Source of the DNA: Mycoemilia scoparia
Lineage: Eukaryota; Kickxellomycota; Kickxellomycetes; Kickxellales; Kickxellaceae
Assembly: GCA_027575805.1 (NCBI GenBank)
Contig: JANBPU010000060.1
Span: 1 to 64,000, forward strand
DNA length: 64,000 nucleotides
Direction of reading: 5' to 3'
Under the pieces are notes generated by a model. It worked only from the letters and a program-made list of their open reading frames with translations, was not told where the DNA came from and ran no database searches. Every line of letters starts with the position of its first letter. Within the stretch, counting starts at the first letter, position 1. Positions 30,840 through 40,395 of this stretch are shown piece after piece. Both the position numbers and the translations under genes were made by a program.

Positions 30840-32228
30840 TTAGAGATCAATTGGAGATGGAGCAGTCATAAAATCTTGATATTTTTTAAACGAATACTTG
30901 AAGAAAGGTAAGAATACTTCTGGGATGTTGTCTGTGTTGATTCCCAAGGTCTGGAAAAATCGATGAAAATCTTTTGGCCCAACTGGTCTCGTTTTCTCTA
31001 TTGCAGATAAATCGTTGAATACTTTTTCGAATATGCCACTTCCAGTCCGATTCACATCCAAATGATACTTTTCTAATGATGATGAATACACATAAATGTC
31101 TCATTTAGTTCTCTCTTTTACTTGCTTGCTAAATAAATACTTGCCAATACGCTTTAACTTACCTACTATGTCTGTAAAACGCTCAACTGAATAAGTAAAA
31201 TGGTCGGAGGCAACAAATTCTGCAACCACAAGACCAAGGAAGCACTGAACACGAGTGTTTGGATGGACTGTGTCATACCAGTAATAATGGTTGGGATCAG
31301 GACAGCTCTTCCACTCAAGCGACATTCCGTTTTCATCAATACAGCTTCCAGAAATGTCTGATATTCCTAACATCTTGAGTATTGCTGGATCACTGCTCAT
31401 CTTTGTTACGTTATAGAAATCAAAGATCCTGACCCTTGTCTTGTTTTTTCTATATTTCTCTTCATTGAGTGTGACTTTTTGTTCTATATCCTTGTTGGCT
31501 TGTTTTATAACAGAATCGACAAACTCTTCTATGCTCACAGGCGGACTGAAAGATTCTATGAGCTCAATGGTAGCTTTATAGCTTCTGTCGCTTTCCATAT
31601 GTAAGGCTATAAATGGCGATTGAGCAATTGCTGGTATATTAAACACCACAATATCTTTATACCCTTTAATCTCCAACTCATCTATTCCACTGACGATGGC
31701 ATCGCCTATTCCACTAATATGATAGCTATCGGTTCCATTTCCAGGCTTCCTTTCGAATTTCCACAAAAGATCATTTATCCCCAAAGAAACTGTCACTACA
31801 TCTCCACTCTTTCTGTTAAAACCACCACTCATCGCGGCTATATTGCTTGAGCAAGAACCCGATATATCATCGACTTGGTGGATTTGGTCATGTAGCCCAG
31901 GTAACTCAAAATCAAACTGGTTGATTGTTACATTTTCCCTGACTGATGATGACCCTGCGTATGAAAAGTTTTGCAGGGTCTTATTTAGCGCAGCTGCAGC
32001 ATATTCTGCCCAAATTGGGCCATTTGAATATCTTCCATACCAATATCCTATTTTATTGTATAAATCTCTTGAAATCCCTGTGTCGATAACTGTTTGTCTG
32101 AAACGACCAGTGTCTGATATGCTATCCCCAAGGACTACAAAGCTGTTACATCGACCATTAATATTGGCGCTCACGGCACCACAAACCCAAGTTAGGAGAG
32201 AATAATAAACTACTATTAGTATTGTCAT
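30840..32228 (-). CDS. Secreted GDSL (SGNH-fold) lipase/esterase, two exons
   Basis: Exons on the minus strand: 32228-31163 and 31072-30840, 432 residues. The N-terminus MTILIVVYYSLLTWVCGAVSA is a signal peptide, so the enzyme should be secreted. SGNH blocks: FVVLGDSISDTG with nucleophile Ser36, SYAGSSS (block II region), LGIND with Asn152, and YDTVHPNT with the Asp319/His322 pair. Several N-glycosylation sequons (NKT, NFS, NVT) fit secretion. The substrate is unknown; carbohydrate esters and lipids are both possible. The GTAAGT donor in GACATAGTAG|GTAAGT joins to CATTAG|AAAAGTA with matching phase, adding a 77-residue C-terminal extension (SGIFEKVFNDLSAIEKT...). Without splicing the frame reads 20 further residues to a stop. 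Confidence 0.82.
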
Positions 32229-32607
32229 TATAAAATTTTAAAAAGATGTAAAATAACGATATTTGTATAATCAAGATATCTATCAAATCCTGGGGCTCCG
32301 CTTTGAAGGAAGCAATAGCATCTAAAAATGAAAACATTTTTTAGTTTAACATTCCGCTTGACCTAGGCCTATTTTTCTTTAAAGCCATGCCAGTCTTGTC
32401 ATCTGCATATTTGCGATGAAAGCTGAAAAGTCGAATTTATGGATAATTCATTATTAATATCGGCAGTAGCTTGGCTCATCAACCAATAGAGCTACTGCTC
32501 TAAAATTAAAAATTCCCTTTGGCATTATGTTAACAAATTCATCTCAAATAAGAAATATATAATCAAATGCCAATAAATTATATATGCCTGGATACATAGT
32601 TCTATAA
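32229..32607. other. Intergenic, nothing recognised
   Basis: 379 bp AT-rich spacer upstream of the GDSL gene and downstream of the next minus-strand gene. No frames or repeats. Confidence 0.4.
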
Positions 32608-33172
32608 TCATTGGTGATGCAAAATGGTCATGGTCAACCACCCAGGAACTATCGTTGCTTGGAATACCTGCTCCGGATGAGGTTCGCCTGGGTCCCTGAA
32701 CAACTTAGCAGCAGTGATGGCAGCCACAGAAACCGTGGCTATAGCAAGTAGAATGGCGAATGTTGAGATGCATTCGAAAGGACGACTGGCATGCTGCTCT
32801 CTTGGCGGCTTCTTCTGACTCCTTTCTCTGCTTCTCTGCTTCCTCAGCCAGTGCCTTGTCCCTGCAGCCAGTGCAACAGAAGCCATCAGGCTTGGGCTTT
32901 TCGGCCTCCTCCTCCTTCTTTGCCTCTGGCTTGCTGATGCTCCACTTTGACCGGTCATTGCTGAGCTTGCTGGGGTCAAGGGAGATGGTGTGGTTACCCT
33001 GGTCGAGGCGGATGGGCACATATGCATATTCCTGGTCGTCGGAGCCCTTGATGCGAGGAACAAAGCCGCCGTTCTTGGTGTCTTCGAAGTTTGTGTATTT
33101 AATGTAGCTGCCCATGGTCATGCGGTTGTTGACGAACCAGTCATTGAAACCGAAGCTTGGACCGACAGTCAT
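32608..33172 (-). CDS. Unknown Lys/Glu-rich protein; probable frameshift before a C-terminal membrane span
   Basis: The ATG frame from 33172 encodes MTVGPSFGFNDWFVNNRMTM, a compact domain (SYIKYTNFEDTKNGGFVPRI), a Lys/Glu linker (EAKKEEEAEKPKP) and a CCTGC motif, then stops at 32705. From about 32775 the neighbouring frame reads ISTFAILLAIATVSVAAITA and then AKLF, an excellent transmembrane helix, and runs to a stop at 32608. The ATG frame over the same DNA gives a Cys/His-rich tail (SHGFCGCHHCC) that looks random. I therefore suspect a one-base frameshift near 32770-32790: sequencing error, real mutation or recoding. I see no intron that would do it. Codons in the first part are strongly C/G-ending, as in highly expressed genes. 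Function unknown. Confidence 0.5.
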
Positions 33173-34519
33173 TCTTGTTTACTTGTCTGGATTTCAGGAT
33201 CTGTTCTGTGTGTTGGCTGTGCTGTTTCTGCGAATCTGCAAGTGTGGTAGTGATGGGCAATGTGTGTTTGCGAAGCCGTAAGCAAAATGGAGCCTGTGTA
33301 TGATGTGTGGACTTTTGAAAGTAAATTGTTGCAAAATATTGTTCATTGGTTAACTGGCCCATCAAACAGTTAAATAGGTGGCACTCTGGTGGTCCTGGGT
33401 TTTGTTGCAAGAGCGATTACTGTATACTACTGCTTCGACTACTATCAATCTCCCGTATTGATGCGTGATTTTGGATACGAATAAGCCTGTGTTCTCAGGA
33501 TTCAGTGTTCAAAACACGCTCCTAGGCTGCCCATTGCCCAGATGAAAGCCCAGGCATCGAAATCTAAATCAATTTGCAACAATTCCAGTCTGCCATGTGG
33601 TGACAAGCGAATCCATGTAGACCGAAGGCGGGCTTGTATATCTCCTGATGGCCAGGAAGTAGTAGCGAGCCTTGCCCTGGTTGGTAGCAGCAGCATCCCG
33701 TGATCTGATTATGTCAAAATAGGCCATAAAGATGTTCTGTCTAAATGGCAGCCATTTTAACGCTGCTGGGAAGGCCTTGGAAGTCTATGCGCACTTCTAT
33801 GAAACGATAGCAACACAAACGGTCTGGCTGGCGGCCATTGGCATGGGTCCAGGTTGATCCCGAGTCGCAAGCGCTTTCAGTTCCCATTGATTCTGTGGAC
33901 AAAGAGCACAGCCATTGCTTTTGGGGGAGGGCGACACTGGCAGAAAGCAAGGCGAAAAGGGCTGCAGATTCCCAAATCAGCGGCCTTGGCGGGTGGGCGA
34001 GCGAGCGGGCAAGCATATGTGGCCCCCACAGAGTGCGGCTGAGCCCTGTCCGGCGGCGGCCCTGGCATCCAGATGGAAGCGCAGCAGCTCTTTGTCCGCC
34101 GCCAGTGTGCCAGCAGGATGACGGTCTGTTGCAACAAGACATGTCAAAGCATCCTGAACATATGCGGGGAACCGAAGAGCAACAATCGAGTTCGTTTGTG
34201 GCAGGACATGCGAGCGCACAAAGAGTCGGGAAGAGGGCATCCGGCCGATCTGGGGGCAGGCAAAGGCCATGGACAGCAAATTCAGGATGTTTGTAGTTGG
34301 GCAAAGATTTGCGTGCAGAGTAGAAAACAACAACAAATGGTGACCCAATGGCGGCTGGCTTTTGCAGCATATAAGCCGGCACTCAAGCACGCAACAAAGA
34401 CACACCAAACTTATTTTTTCTTCGTCACCAAGCTTTTTTCTCTATTTCTCTCTGTGCAAGTACATTTTATATTCTTTGCCGCCGCACAACAAGCACACAT
34501 ATTCAGTCCAATTATAGCC
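33173..34519. other. Long divergent promoter region between two codon-biased genes
   Basis: 1.35 kb. The segment ~33830-34310 is unusually GC-rich and gives open frames on both strands purely from composition; none has motifs. Next to the plus-strand gene there is a TATA-like CATATAAGCC (34368-34377) and then a C/T-rich tract (34405-34460), the usual look of a strong fungal promoter. Confidence 0.5.
34370..34375 (+). promoter_or_regulatory. TATA-like box upstream of the Ala/Glu/Lys-rich gene
   Basis: TATAAG 150 bp before the ATG, followed by a pyrimidine-rich stretch. Motif and position only. Confidence 0.35.
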
Positions 34520-35197
34520 ATGTCTGTTCTCCAGAACCTCCGCCAAAAGTTCTTCCACCGCAAGCCCAAGAACGCCTCCAAGGACAAGGAAGCCGCCGCC
34601 GCTGCTGAGGCCGCCCCTGCCGAAGAGAACGCTGGTGCCTCTGCTGCTGCTCCCGCTGAGGAGAGCACCCAGTCCCCCGCCGAATCTCCCGCTGCCGATG
34701 TCACAGAGGCCGAGGCTTCTCCCGCCACCGAGCAGAAGGAGGCCGACACCGTCGATGCTGCTGTCGCCACATCTCCCCAGGACAAGGAGTCTCCCAAGAA
34801 GGAGGAGGAAGAGGCCAAGGAGGGCGAGACCTCTGAAGCCAAGCCTGCTGAGGAGAAGGCCGATGACGCCAAAGCCAAGAAGGTCGAGCGCAGCAAGACC
34901 AAGCGCCTGACCATCTTCGGCATGATTAAGAACAAGTTCGACAGCAAATCCAAATCCGAGTCACCTGCTCCTGCTGCTGCTGCTGAAGAGAGCAGCGAGG
35001 CCAAGAAGGACGAGGAGGCTGCTTCTCCATCCGCTGAGGAATCCAAGAAGGAGGAGGAAGCCGCCGCCGCACCAGCCAAGGAAGAATCCAAGGCCGAGGA
35101 AGAGCCCAAGAAGGAGCAGGAGGAGCCCGTAGCTGAGTCATCGCCAGCAGCTGCTGCCGAGGAGGCACCAAAGAAGGAGGGAGAGGCCGACAAGTAA
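34520..35197 (+). CDS. Unknown acidic Ala/Glu/Lys/Pro/Ser low-complexity protein, likely abundant
   Basis: 225 residues from ATG 34520 (MSVLQNLRQKFFHRKPKNAS). More than three quarters is Ala, Glu, Lys, Pro or Ser in irregular repeats (AEEK, KKEEE, PAAAAEE), so the protein should be disordered. Two short amphipathic basic segments interrupt this: the N-terminus LQNLRQKFFHRK and RLTIFGMIKNKFDSK near residues 133-147. They resemble each other (hydrophobic-basic-Phe), so they could be membrane or partner-binding helices. Codon choice is extreme (GCC/GCT, AAG, GAG), implying strong expression. The frame is open upstream to 34073 but there it reads promoter DNA. The antisense frame 34411-35232 is a Ser/Ala shadow. 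No family recognised. Confidence 0.65.
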   Translation: MSVLQNLRQKFFHRKPKNASKDKEAAAAAEAAPAEENAGASAAAPAEESTQSPAESPAADVTEAEASPATEQKEADTVDAAVATSPQDKESPKKEEEEAKEGETSEAKPAEEKADDAKAKKVERSKTKRLTIFGMIKNKFDSKSKSESPAPAAAAEESSEAKKDEEAASPSAEESKKEEEAAAAPAKEESKAEEEPKKEQEEPVAESSPAAAAEEAPKKEGEADK

Positions 35198-35914
35198 ATC
35201 GCCGACTCGGCGCCAATACACGAATGTGCCAAGCTTAACCAAACAAATACTCACCCAGTCGTTTGCCCTAGTTTTCTGTAAATCTCCCAGCGCAAGCACA
35301 CTCACACGCGCGCTCATCTGCAATGCACCCTGTCTTCAACAACAACTGCTAGCTTAATAATAATCTCCACTTAATATCTGCTCTCCTCAACCACATCGCC
35401 ACTCACTTTCAACCCATTATAACTAATTTTTCCTGTCTTTTTTGAACTGAGCCGTACTTGCTATAAAATATCTTTAGTACTATTTATTCAATCAAAATAA
35501 CAATAACAAACCCCTTAAAATACCTTGCAAATTGTGTAATGTTGTATAACAACCTCTTCATTCCATTCTACAAATTTAAAAGAAATTGCTTTTTATGAGA
35601 GAAAACACCTAAGTCAAAGGATGAACATCCCAATGGGGTGGGTATCTGAGTCTATCTGCAGTTTATGTGGATGTGGGTATACAATGGAGTTGAGCTCACT
35701 CTCCAATATGATATACTTTCTTTGATCAAGGACCCGCTTTTTTATCTTCCAGTCACATAATCGGAACCAAAAATACTGGATTTCGGCAAATCGGTGATCT
35801 CATTTGCCGACCACCACCCGTACCCGTAAGGAACGGCCGTCATAATTGGCCTAGTTTCCGTGGAGATGGTATGCAAATGGGATAATACAAGGAAAATTTG
35901 TCACCAAGAGAACC
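35198..35914. other. Intergenic: 3' region of the low-complexity gene and promoter of the next
   Basis: AT-rich, with no convincing frame. The right part leads to a TATAAAA at 35915. Confidence 0.4.
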
Positions 35915-35921
35915 TATAAAA
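35915..35921 (+). promoter_or_regulatory. TATA box of the Sng1-like gene
   Basis: TATAAAA in CCTATAAAAGCC, 79 bp before the chosen ATG at 35994. This supports starting the protein downstream, not at the TTG where the open frame begins (35898). Two short upstream ATGs (35940, 35960) open tiny out-of-frame uORFs. Confidence 0.5.
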
Positions 35922-35993
35922 GCCAGGGCCAAACTTTTGAATGAGGACTCTCTAATATTATGCATTTTTCTCATTTGTTTCGTTACATTGATA

Positions 35994-37343
35994 ATGTTTT
36001 TGGTTAAGCCCGATGGGGGGCCCAAAGTCCCTATATACCATTCCAGCGTTAAAGGTCTGCGTAGGTTGATCGAAAAGAATATGCTGAAGATGATGCTGGT
36101 GCTGACAGCCATTCTGTGGCTGCTGCTGGCATTGACCAATGGGCCCATCTATGCCCAAGACAAATACATATATCGAGTTAAAGTGTCTGTTGTGGACTTT
36201 GATAAAACACAGCAGAGCGGGATGATCAAGGAGCTCATACTATCCATGGGGTACAATGGTACTAATCCACAAATGCCAACAATTATCGACCGCTCGGATG
36301 ACAGCGACTGGTCTTCACACGACAAAATTTCCAAAGGGCTGCGTAGCAATCAGGCTTGGGCCGCTTGGGTCATCGAAAAGGGGTTCGGCGAGAGTCTAGC
36401 ATCAGCATTGTATAATGGAACAGAGTATCAGCCGCAGAAGATGGGACGCTTGTATTTATCCGACACGCACCCGTACTTCGCTCTAGTCCGAGTGCAGGGA
36501 ACTGTAGAACAGATGGAGGTGGCTGTCGAGAGCTATTCCCGCGCTCTTGTGCTCAAGCAGCTCCTTGCCCAAGCTGAGGGCGATGCAAAGGCAATAGCCA
36601 GGGCCAACCCAGCAGCCTTGGCGAAGCCGTTTGCCGTGACAGTGGAGAATGTAGCGTTTTTCAGCTACCCCATATCGAACTTTGTAATGAGCATTGCGAT
36701 CTCAATGAACCTCGTGCTATGCTTTATCCCGTCAAATATGTGGAAAGGCGTGTTTGCGCCATTTTGGAAGAACGTCAAGGTCTGGCAGGCCGTTGGCTAT
36801 AACTTTCTATTTTCCTTACTGTGGCTGCTATACACTTCCATGACAATCTCTCTCATCGTTTTGGCCTTCCACAAAAACAGCGAGTGGGACTGGAGTGCTG
36901 GAAACTTCTTTGGTTTGTGGGGAATCCTGGCTTTGGGAAATCTGCCAGACTTTTTGTGGGTGCTTATATTCCAGAGCTTTGTTACGCCCCTGTGGGCGGT
37001 GCCAATGTATGTCATCCTGCTGTTTCTAAACATCCCGTCGACGCTCTATGGCCCCGACCTCAGCCACCAGTTCTTCCGGTGGTATTACGCAATGCCATTC
37101 TATAATACATCCGTCAACATCAGAACCATGTTTTTGCATTCCGACTATGTCCTTTATAGGTCAATCGTTATTCCATTTGCCTGGACCATCTTGTTTGTGC
37201 CTATTGCAACATGGCTGATGATACGCAGAGCCCGCTTGATGCGGGAAGGTAAGATCAATGCAATGAACATGAAGGTGCCACAGCCACCGTCAGATACGCC
37301 AGCAGCAAGACAGCCATCCCCATCCCATGACCAGTCTGCCTAA
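35994..37343 (+). CDS. Sng1-like (DUF3533) multi-pass membrane protein
   Basis: 449 residues from ATG 35994. The family includes yeast Sng1, which confers nitrosoguanidine resistance and affects plasma-membrane lipid asymmetry. Its fold is like ABC-2 permeases without an ATPase. Layout: short cytosolic N-terminus, TM1 (MLVLTAILWLLLALTNGPIY), a ~200-residue extracytosolic loop with the family motifs VVDFDKTQQSG, NQAWAAWVIEKGFGESLASA and ALYNGTEYQP, and then about five TMs (FVMSIAISMNLVLCF, YNFLFSLLWLLYTSMTISLI, FLWVLIFQSFVTPLWA and others). The tail is Pro/Ser-rich and cytosolic. It converges with the peroxiredoxin gene; AATAAA at 37419-37424 suits its 3' end. Confidence 0.8.
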   Translation: MFLVKPDGGPKVPIYHSSVKGLRRLIEKNMLKMMLVLTAILWLLLALTNGPIYAQDKYIYRVKVSVVDFDKTQQSGMIKELILSMGYNGTNPQMPTIIDRSDDSDWSSHDKISKGLRSNQAWAAWVIEKGFGESLASALYNGTEYQPQKMGRLYLSDTHPYFALVRVQGTVEQMEVAVESYSRALVLKQLLAQAEGDAKAIARANPAALAKPFAVTVENVAFFSYPISNFVMSIAISMNLVLCFIPSNMWKGVFAPFWKNVKVWQAVGYNFLFSLLWLLYTSMTISLIVLAFHKNSEWDWSAGNFFGLWGILALGNLPDFLWVLIFQSFVTPLWAVPMYVILLFLNIPSTLYGPDLSHQFFRWYYAMPFYNTSVNIRTMFLHSDYVLYRSIVIPFAWTILFVPIATWLMIRRARLMREGKINAMNMKVPQPPSDTPAARQPSPSHDQSA

Positions 37344-37418
37344 TATTTTGGAGATTTGTTGTCTAAACCACACTGCTATTATTATAAGCTAGAGTTTTTG
37401 TATATATAAGATTTATTT

Positions 37419-37424
37419 AATAAA
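37419..37424 (+). terminator. AATAAA polyadenylation-like signal after the Sng1-like gene
   Basis: AATAAA in TTTAATAAACTTT, 76 bp after the stop and 53 bp short of the converging peroxiredoxin stop. Confidence 0.4.
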
Positions 37425-37476
37425 CTTTCTTGGCTATACGAATAACAGGCCAAGCCAAAATGTCATTTGTAAAACG

Positions 37477-38436
37477 TTAAAGCTTAGAAAGGATGTGCTC
37501 AGCACCACTGACAGTGACGCCGCCCTTGTTGGGGGGCTCGACACCGATGGTCTCGACCTTGAGGTCGTTTATGATCATGGCAAAGCGCTTCAATCTCTTG
37601 TTTTCTATAGACGGAAGTTGATGTTGGTGAGGAAACAAATATGTGCTGATAGAGTCAAAAAGCAGTGACCATAAAGGCCATTGTTAACATACCTTGGAGA
37701 AGACCAAGAGCATTGCCTAGCTCATAGAGGGCATCGCTGGCCATAATCTTGATTTGGAAAATAAAAGCCATTTGTTAAGGGCTGGTTAGGCAGGACATTG
37801 GCATAATGATGAATAGGAGAATAGCACACTTACAATTCTATCTTCGACCTTGTTTTTCTTGCCCCAAGCGTCCATGACAAAGTGATCACTTTATGGAAGA
37901 AAGGTGTTGTGGTGTTAGCTGAATGCCTAATACACTTGATTGACTGCTGTGCGATTTGTCATCAACACACTTACTTTGTAGCAACACAGATAATCTTGTC
38001 AACACCCTTGCTTACGATATCGTTGTACTTTTCAATGTACCCAGGGAAGTGCTGCTCGCTGCAGGTGGGAGTAAAGGCACCGGGAACTCCAAACAGAACA
38101 ATCTTCTTGCCAGCAAAGTCTATGTTGCACATTGGGTGTGTAAGCGAAAACAGGCTATGATCAATGGACAAAGTTACGTATCACCAGGACTATTTCTGCT
38201 TACACTTGTGGGTGGAAAGAGTCTGGGGAACGCCGCAGACATCGGGTGCTTCAGCGTTGTATGGAACGTAGGTAAGCTTAAAATCTGGAATGGTATCGCC
38301 TTCACGGATGCTAGCCTATATTTGTTTTGGCAAAAAGTATCGTTATCAGATCATTAAACCCTGCTAGTTTCCTCCTTAACAAACCATAAGGATGCTGATA
38401 AAAGTGTTTGCGGTTGTATCTACGAAAACTCACCAT
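37477..38436 (-). CDS. Type II peroxiredoxin (Prx5/Ahp1-like), six exons
   Basis: Exons on the minus strand: 38436-38434 (ATG alone), 38315-38204, 38119-37975, 37888-37834, 37747-37693 and 37604-37477, in frame, 165 residues. It reduces H2O2 and alkyl hydroperoxides using thioredoxin or glutathione. After ASIREGDTIPDFKLTYVP comes KKIVLFGVPGAFTPTCSEQH, where Cys58 is the peroxidatic Cys in its Pro-x3-Thr-x2-Cys setting. DKIICVATNDHFVMDAWGKK and AMIINDLKVETIGVEP complete the thioredoxin fold. The end SKL* is a canonical PTS1 peroxisomal signal, as in Pmp20-type peroxiredoxins, so peroxisomal targeting is likely. The first exon is a lone initiator codon, ATG|GTGAGT. Confidence 0.88.
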
Positions 38437-38754
38437 TGTTTCTTATCTCCCTATTAAATGTCAGAATAGTATAAAATGAGGATAAAGCTCAAGTTTGGTC
38501 AAAGGCGAAGCTTTGTGGAGGAGACTTAAATACCCTTCGTCATATGCGGCAATTTGTCCAGCCCCTTTTGGAGAATGCTCCGCTTAATGGCTCCATTTGA
38601 TTGATCCAGCATAGTAATCAAATCAAACCATAGTCGTGGTGTGACAAGGCAAAAAGTGCTTTGATTATTTGTTTTCTGTTTCTTTAGTTTCTCATTCAGC
38701 ATTTTGCTTTATATACCTCAAGTCAGACAACCCAGTTTGTAAAAAATAGTGCCC
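38437..38754. promoter_or_regulatory. Divergent promoter between peroxiredoxin and IWS1
   Basis: 318 bp between two ATGs facing away from each other; AT-rich. I see no distinct operator. Confidence 0.35.
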
Positions 38755-40157
38755 ATGAGTGACGAGGTATCCATGACTAATATATTATTCTTAATAACTG
38801 CCCTTGTATGTGGATTTTATGTGAAAGAGAATAACATTGCTAATTAAAATTTAGCAGGGAATTGACTACATCCCAGGAGAAAACGACGGTCACGTAGATA
38901 GCCGCGTTGATAGCCCAGCCAATGATGGTGCCGAGGAGCTTTTCGGCGATGACTTCCAGAACGATGGTAAGAAAATAGCAAAAGACGACGACGTATAGAA
39001 TTAATTATAAATAAACATGTAAGCTAAATGACAGAAATATATTGTTTTTAGATGACCAAGAACTAGAGGAAACAGCTGGTGCTAGTGAAAATGCAGGGTC
39101 TACAGAAACAATTGTAAAAAGTCTACCAAAATTCAAGAGATCTAGTGGAAAAGAGCCTGGGAAGTCAAAGAAGCAAGGCCATGCTGAAAAACGCCGAAGG
39201 ATAGATCGCAATGCCCGTGGTGACGAATCCCAAATGGAGCCAGAAGATGAACTTAAGTTAGAACAGCCAGTTGATCCTAAACAATGTAAGCTTTTGCGCT
39301 ATTATAACACTGATGCAGCGCATTGTCAAATGCAGGTATAAGAATGGAACATTGAATTGCCTCTCTATAAAATAGTGGAGATTGAGGAAGTCAATCGACA
39401 GATAAACGCAGCATTGAAGAGTGGACGGGCCCAAAGGAGACGCAAGGGTGATGATATTGATCTTGACATGGACGAGGTAGTGCAACAATTTAAGGATCAA
39501 ATGATAAAGGCGTGTGAACGAGATCACGAAGACCATCAAGATAGACTCCCAGCCATCCACAAAATCCAGATGCTGCCTCTGGTCAACAAGGAGCTTAATA
39601 AACCCGACTTGTATGAGGTATATCTGGACAATAGCATTTTAACCGCATTCCGTATGTGGCTCGAGCCATTTGATGATGGGTCTTTGCCATCCATAGATAT
39701 CCAGTCCACTTTGCTAGAGTTAATGCTAAAGATGCCTATTGGGACCGATCACCTGCGGAGTAGCGGAGTGGGAAAGATAGTGCTATTCCTTAGCAAATGC
39801 CCAAGAATCTCAATCAAAAATAGACGTATGGCTGAGCAGCTGGTTAGGAACTGGTCTCGTCCAATCCTGAGACGGAGTAAAGACTACAGGCATAGGGTGG
39901 CTACTGATGTCCCTGCCACGTCTCGTAGGCCTGCACTTGACAGTGAATTCCAGTTTGGATCCGTTCGGGCCCAGAGTGGTGGCGACTTAGATGGAGAAAC
40001 ATTCCACGCAAGGATCCCCAGACCAAATGCACTAAGTTATGACATTATGCCAAGGTCCTCCATCACAGAAGCTGACAAGCAGCAAATGCAACAGGCCAAA
40101 ACTAATAAATATCGCTTACTCAAAGAGAAGATGCTGAACCGGGGAACAAAGCGCTAG
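38755..40157 (+). CDS. SPN1: Transcription elongation factor IWS1/SPN1, four exons
   Basis: Predicted exons 38755-38766, 38855-38966, 39052-39285 and 39376-40157, ~379 residues. The second exon could instead start at 38858, dropping one Gln. IWS1/Spn1 binds the histone chaperone Spt6 and travels with RNA polymerase II. The first half is acidic and disordered (MSDE; GENDGHVDSRVD; GAEELFGDDFQND), with a basic patch (KRSSGKEPGKSKKQGHAEKR). From about residue 150 comes IEEVNRQINAALKSGR and then the TFIIS N-terminal/LW-type helical domain: LPLVNKELNKPDLYEVYLDN, LTAFRMWLEPFDDGSLPSID, LRSSGVGKIVLFLSKCP and RMAEQLVRNWSRPI. The last intron (39286-39375) is 90 nt, a multiple of three, but carries an in-frame TAA at 39339, so splicing is needed. 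Confidence 0.85.
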
Positions 40158-40395
40158 AAAATTGGCGTCTATTTTTTGTTTGCCTCCTAGCTAGCTTTCA
40201 TGTATCCGCATAAACATTTATATACCCTAATTGCAAAATAAGACAACAAAACATGGCTGTATGTATATTTATATAGAAGTTTTATCCATATGTAAAAGTG
40301 TCTAGACTATAAAATATGCAATGAAAAAAGTATGAAAAGGGGTACACGTTAGGGGTAGTTGTTTAAGTAGGGGGTTGATATTAATGTCTGAAAAG
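40158..40395. other. Short convergent spacer
   Basis: 238 bp between the stops of IWS1 and the Rsc7-like gene. AT-rich, no features. Confidence 0.35.

Noticed and set aside
33741..34408. Overlapping 143-213-codon frames on both strands
   Set aside because: They arise from a GC-rich promoter segment; no motifs, many Cys/Arg/Pro, and start codons poorly placed.
34411..35232. 273-codon minus-strand Ser/Ala-rich frame
   Set aside because: Exact antisense shadow of the Ala/Glu/Lys-rich gene; codon bias fits the plus strand.
39339..39341. In-frame stop in IWS1 as a sign of a pseudogene
   Set aside because: It lies inside a well-formed intron (donor GTAAGC at 39286, acceptor AAATAG at 39375) whose removal restores the conserved domain.
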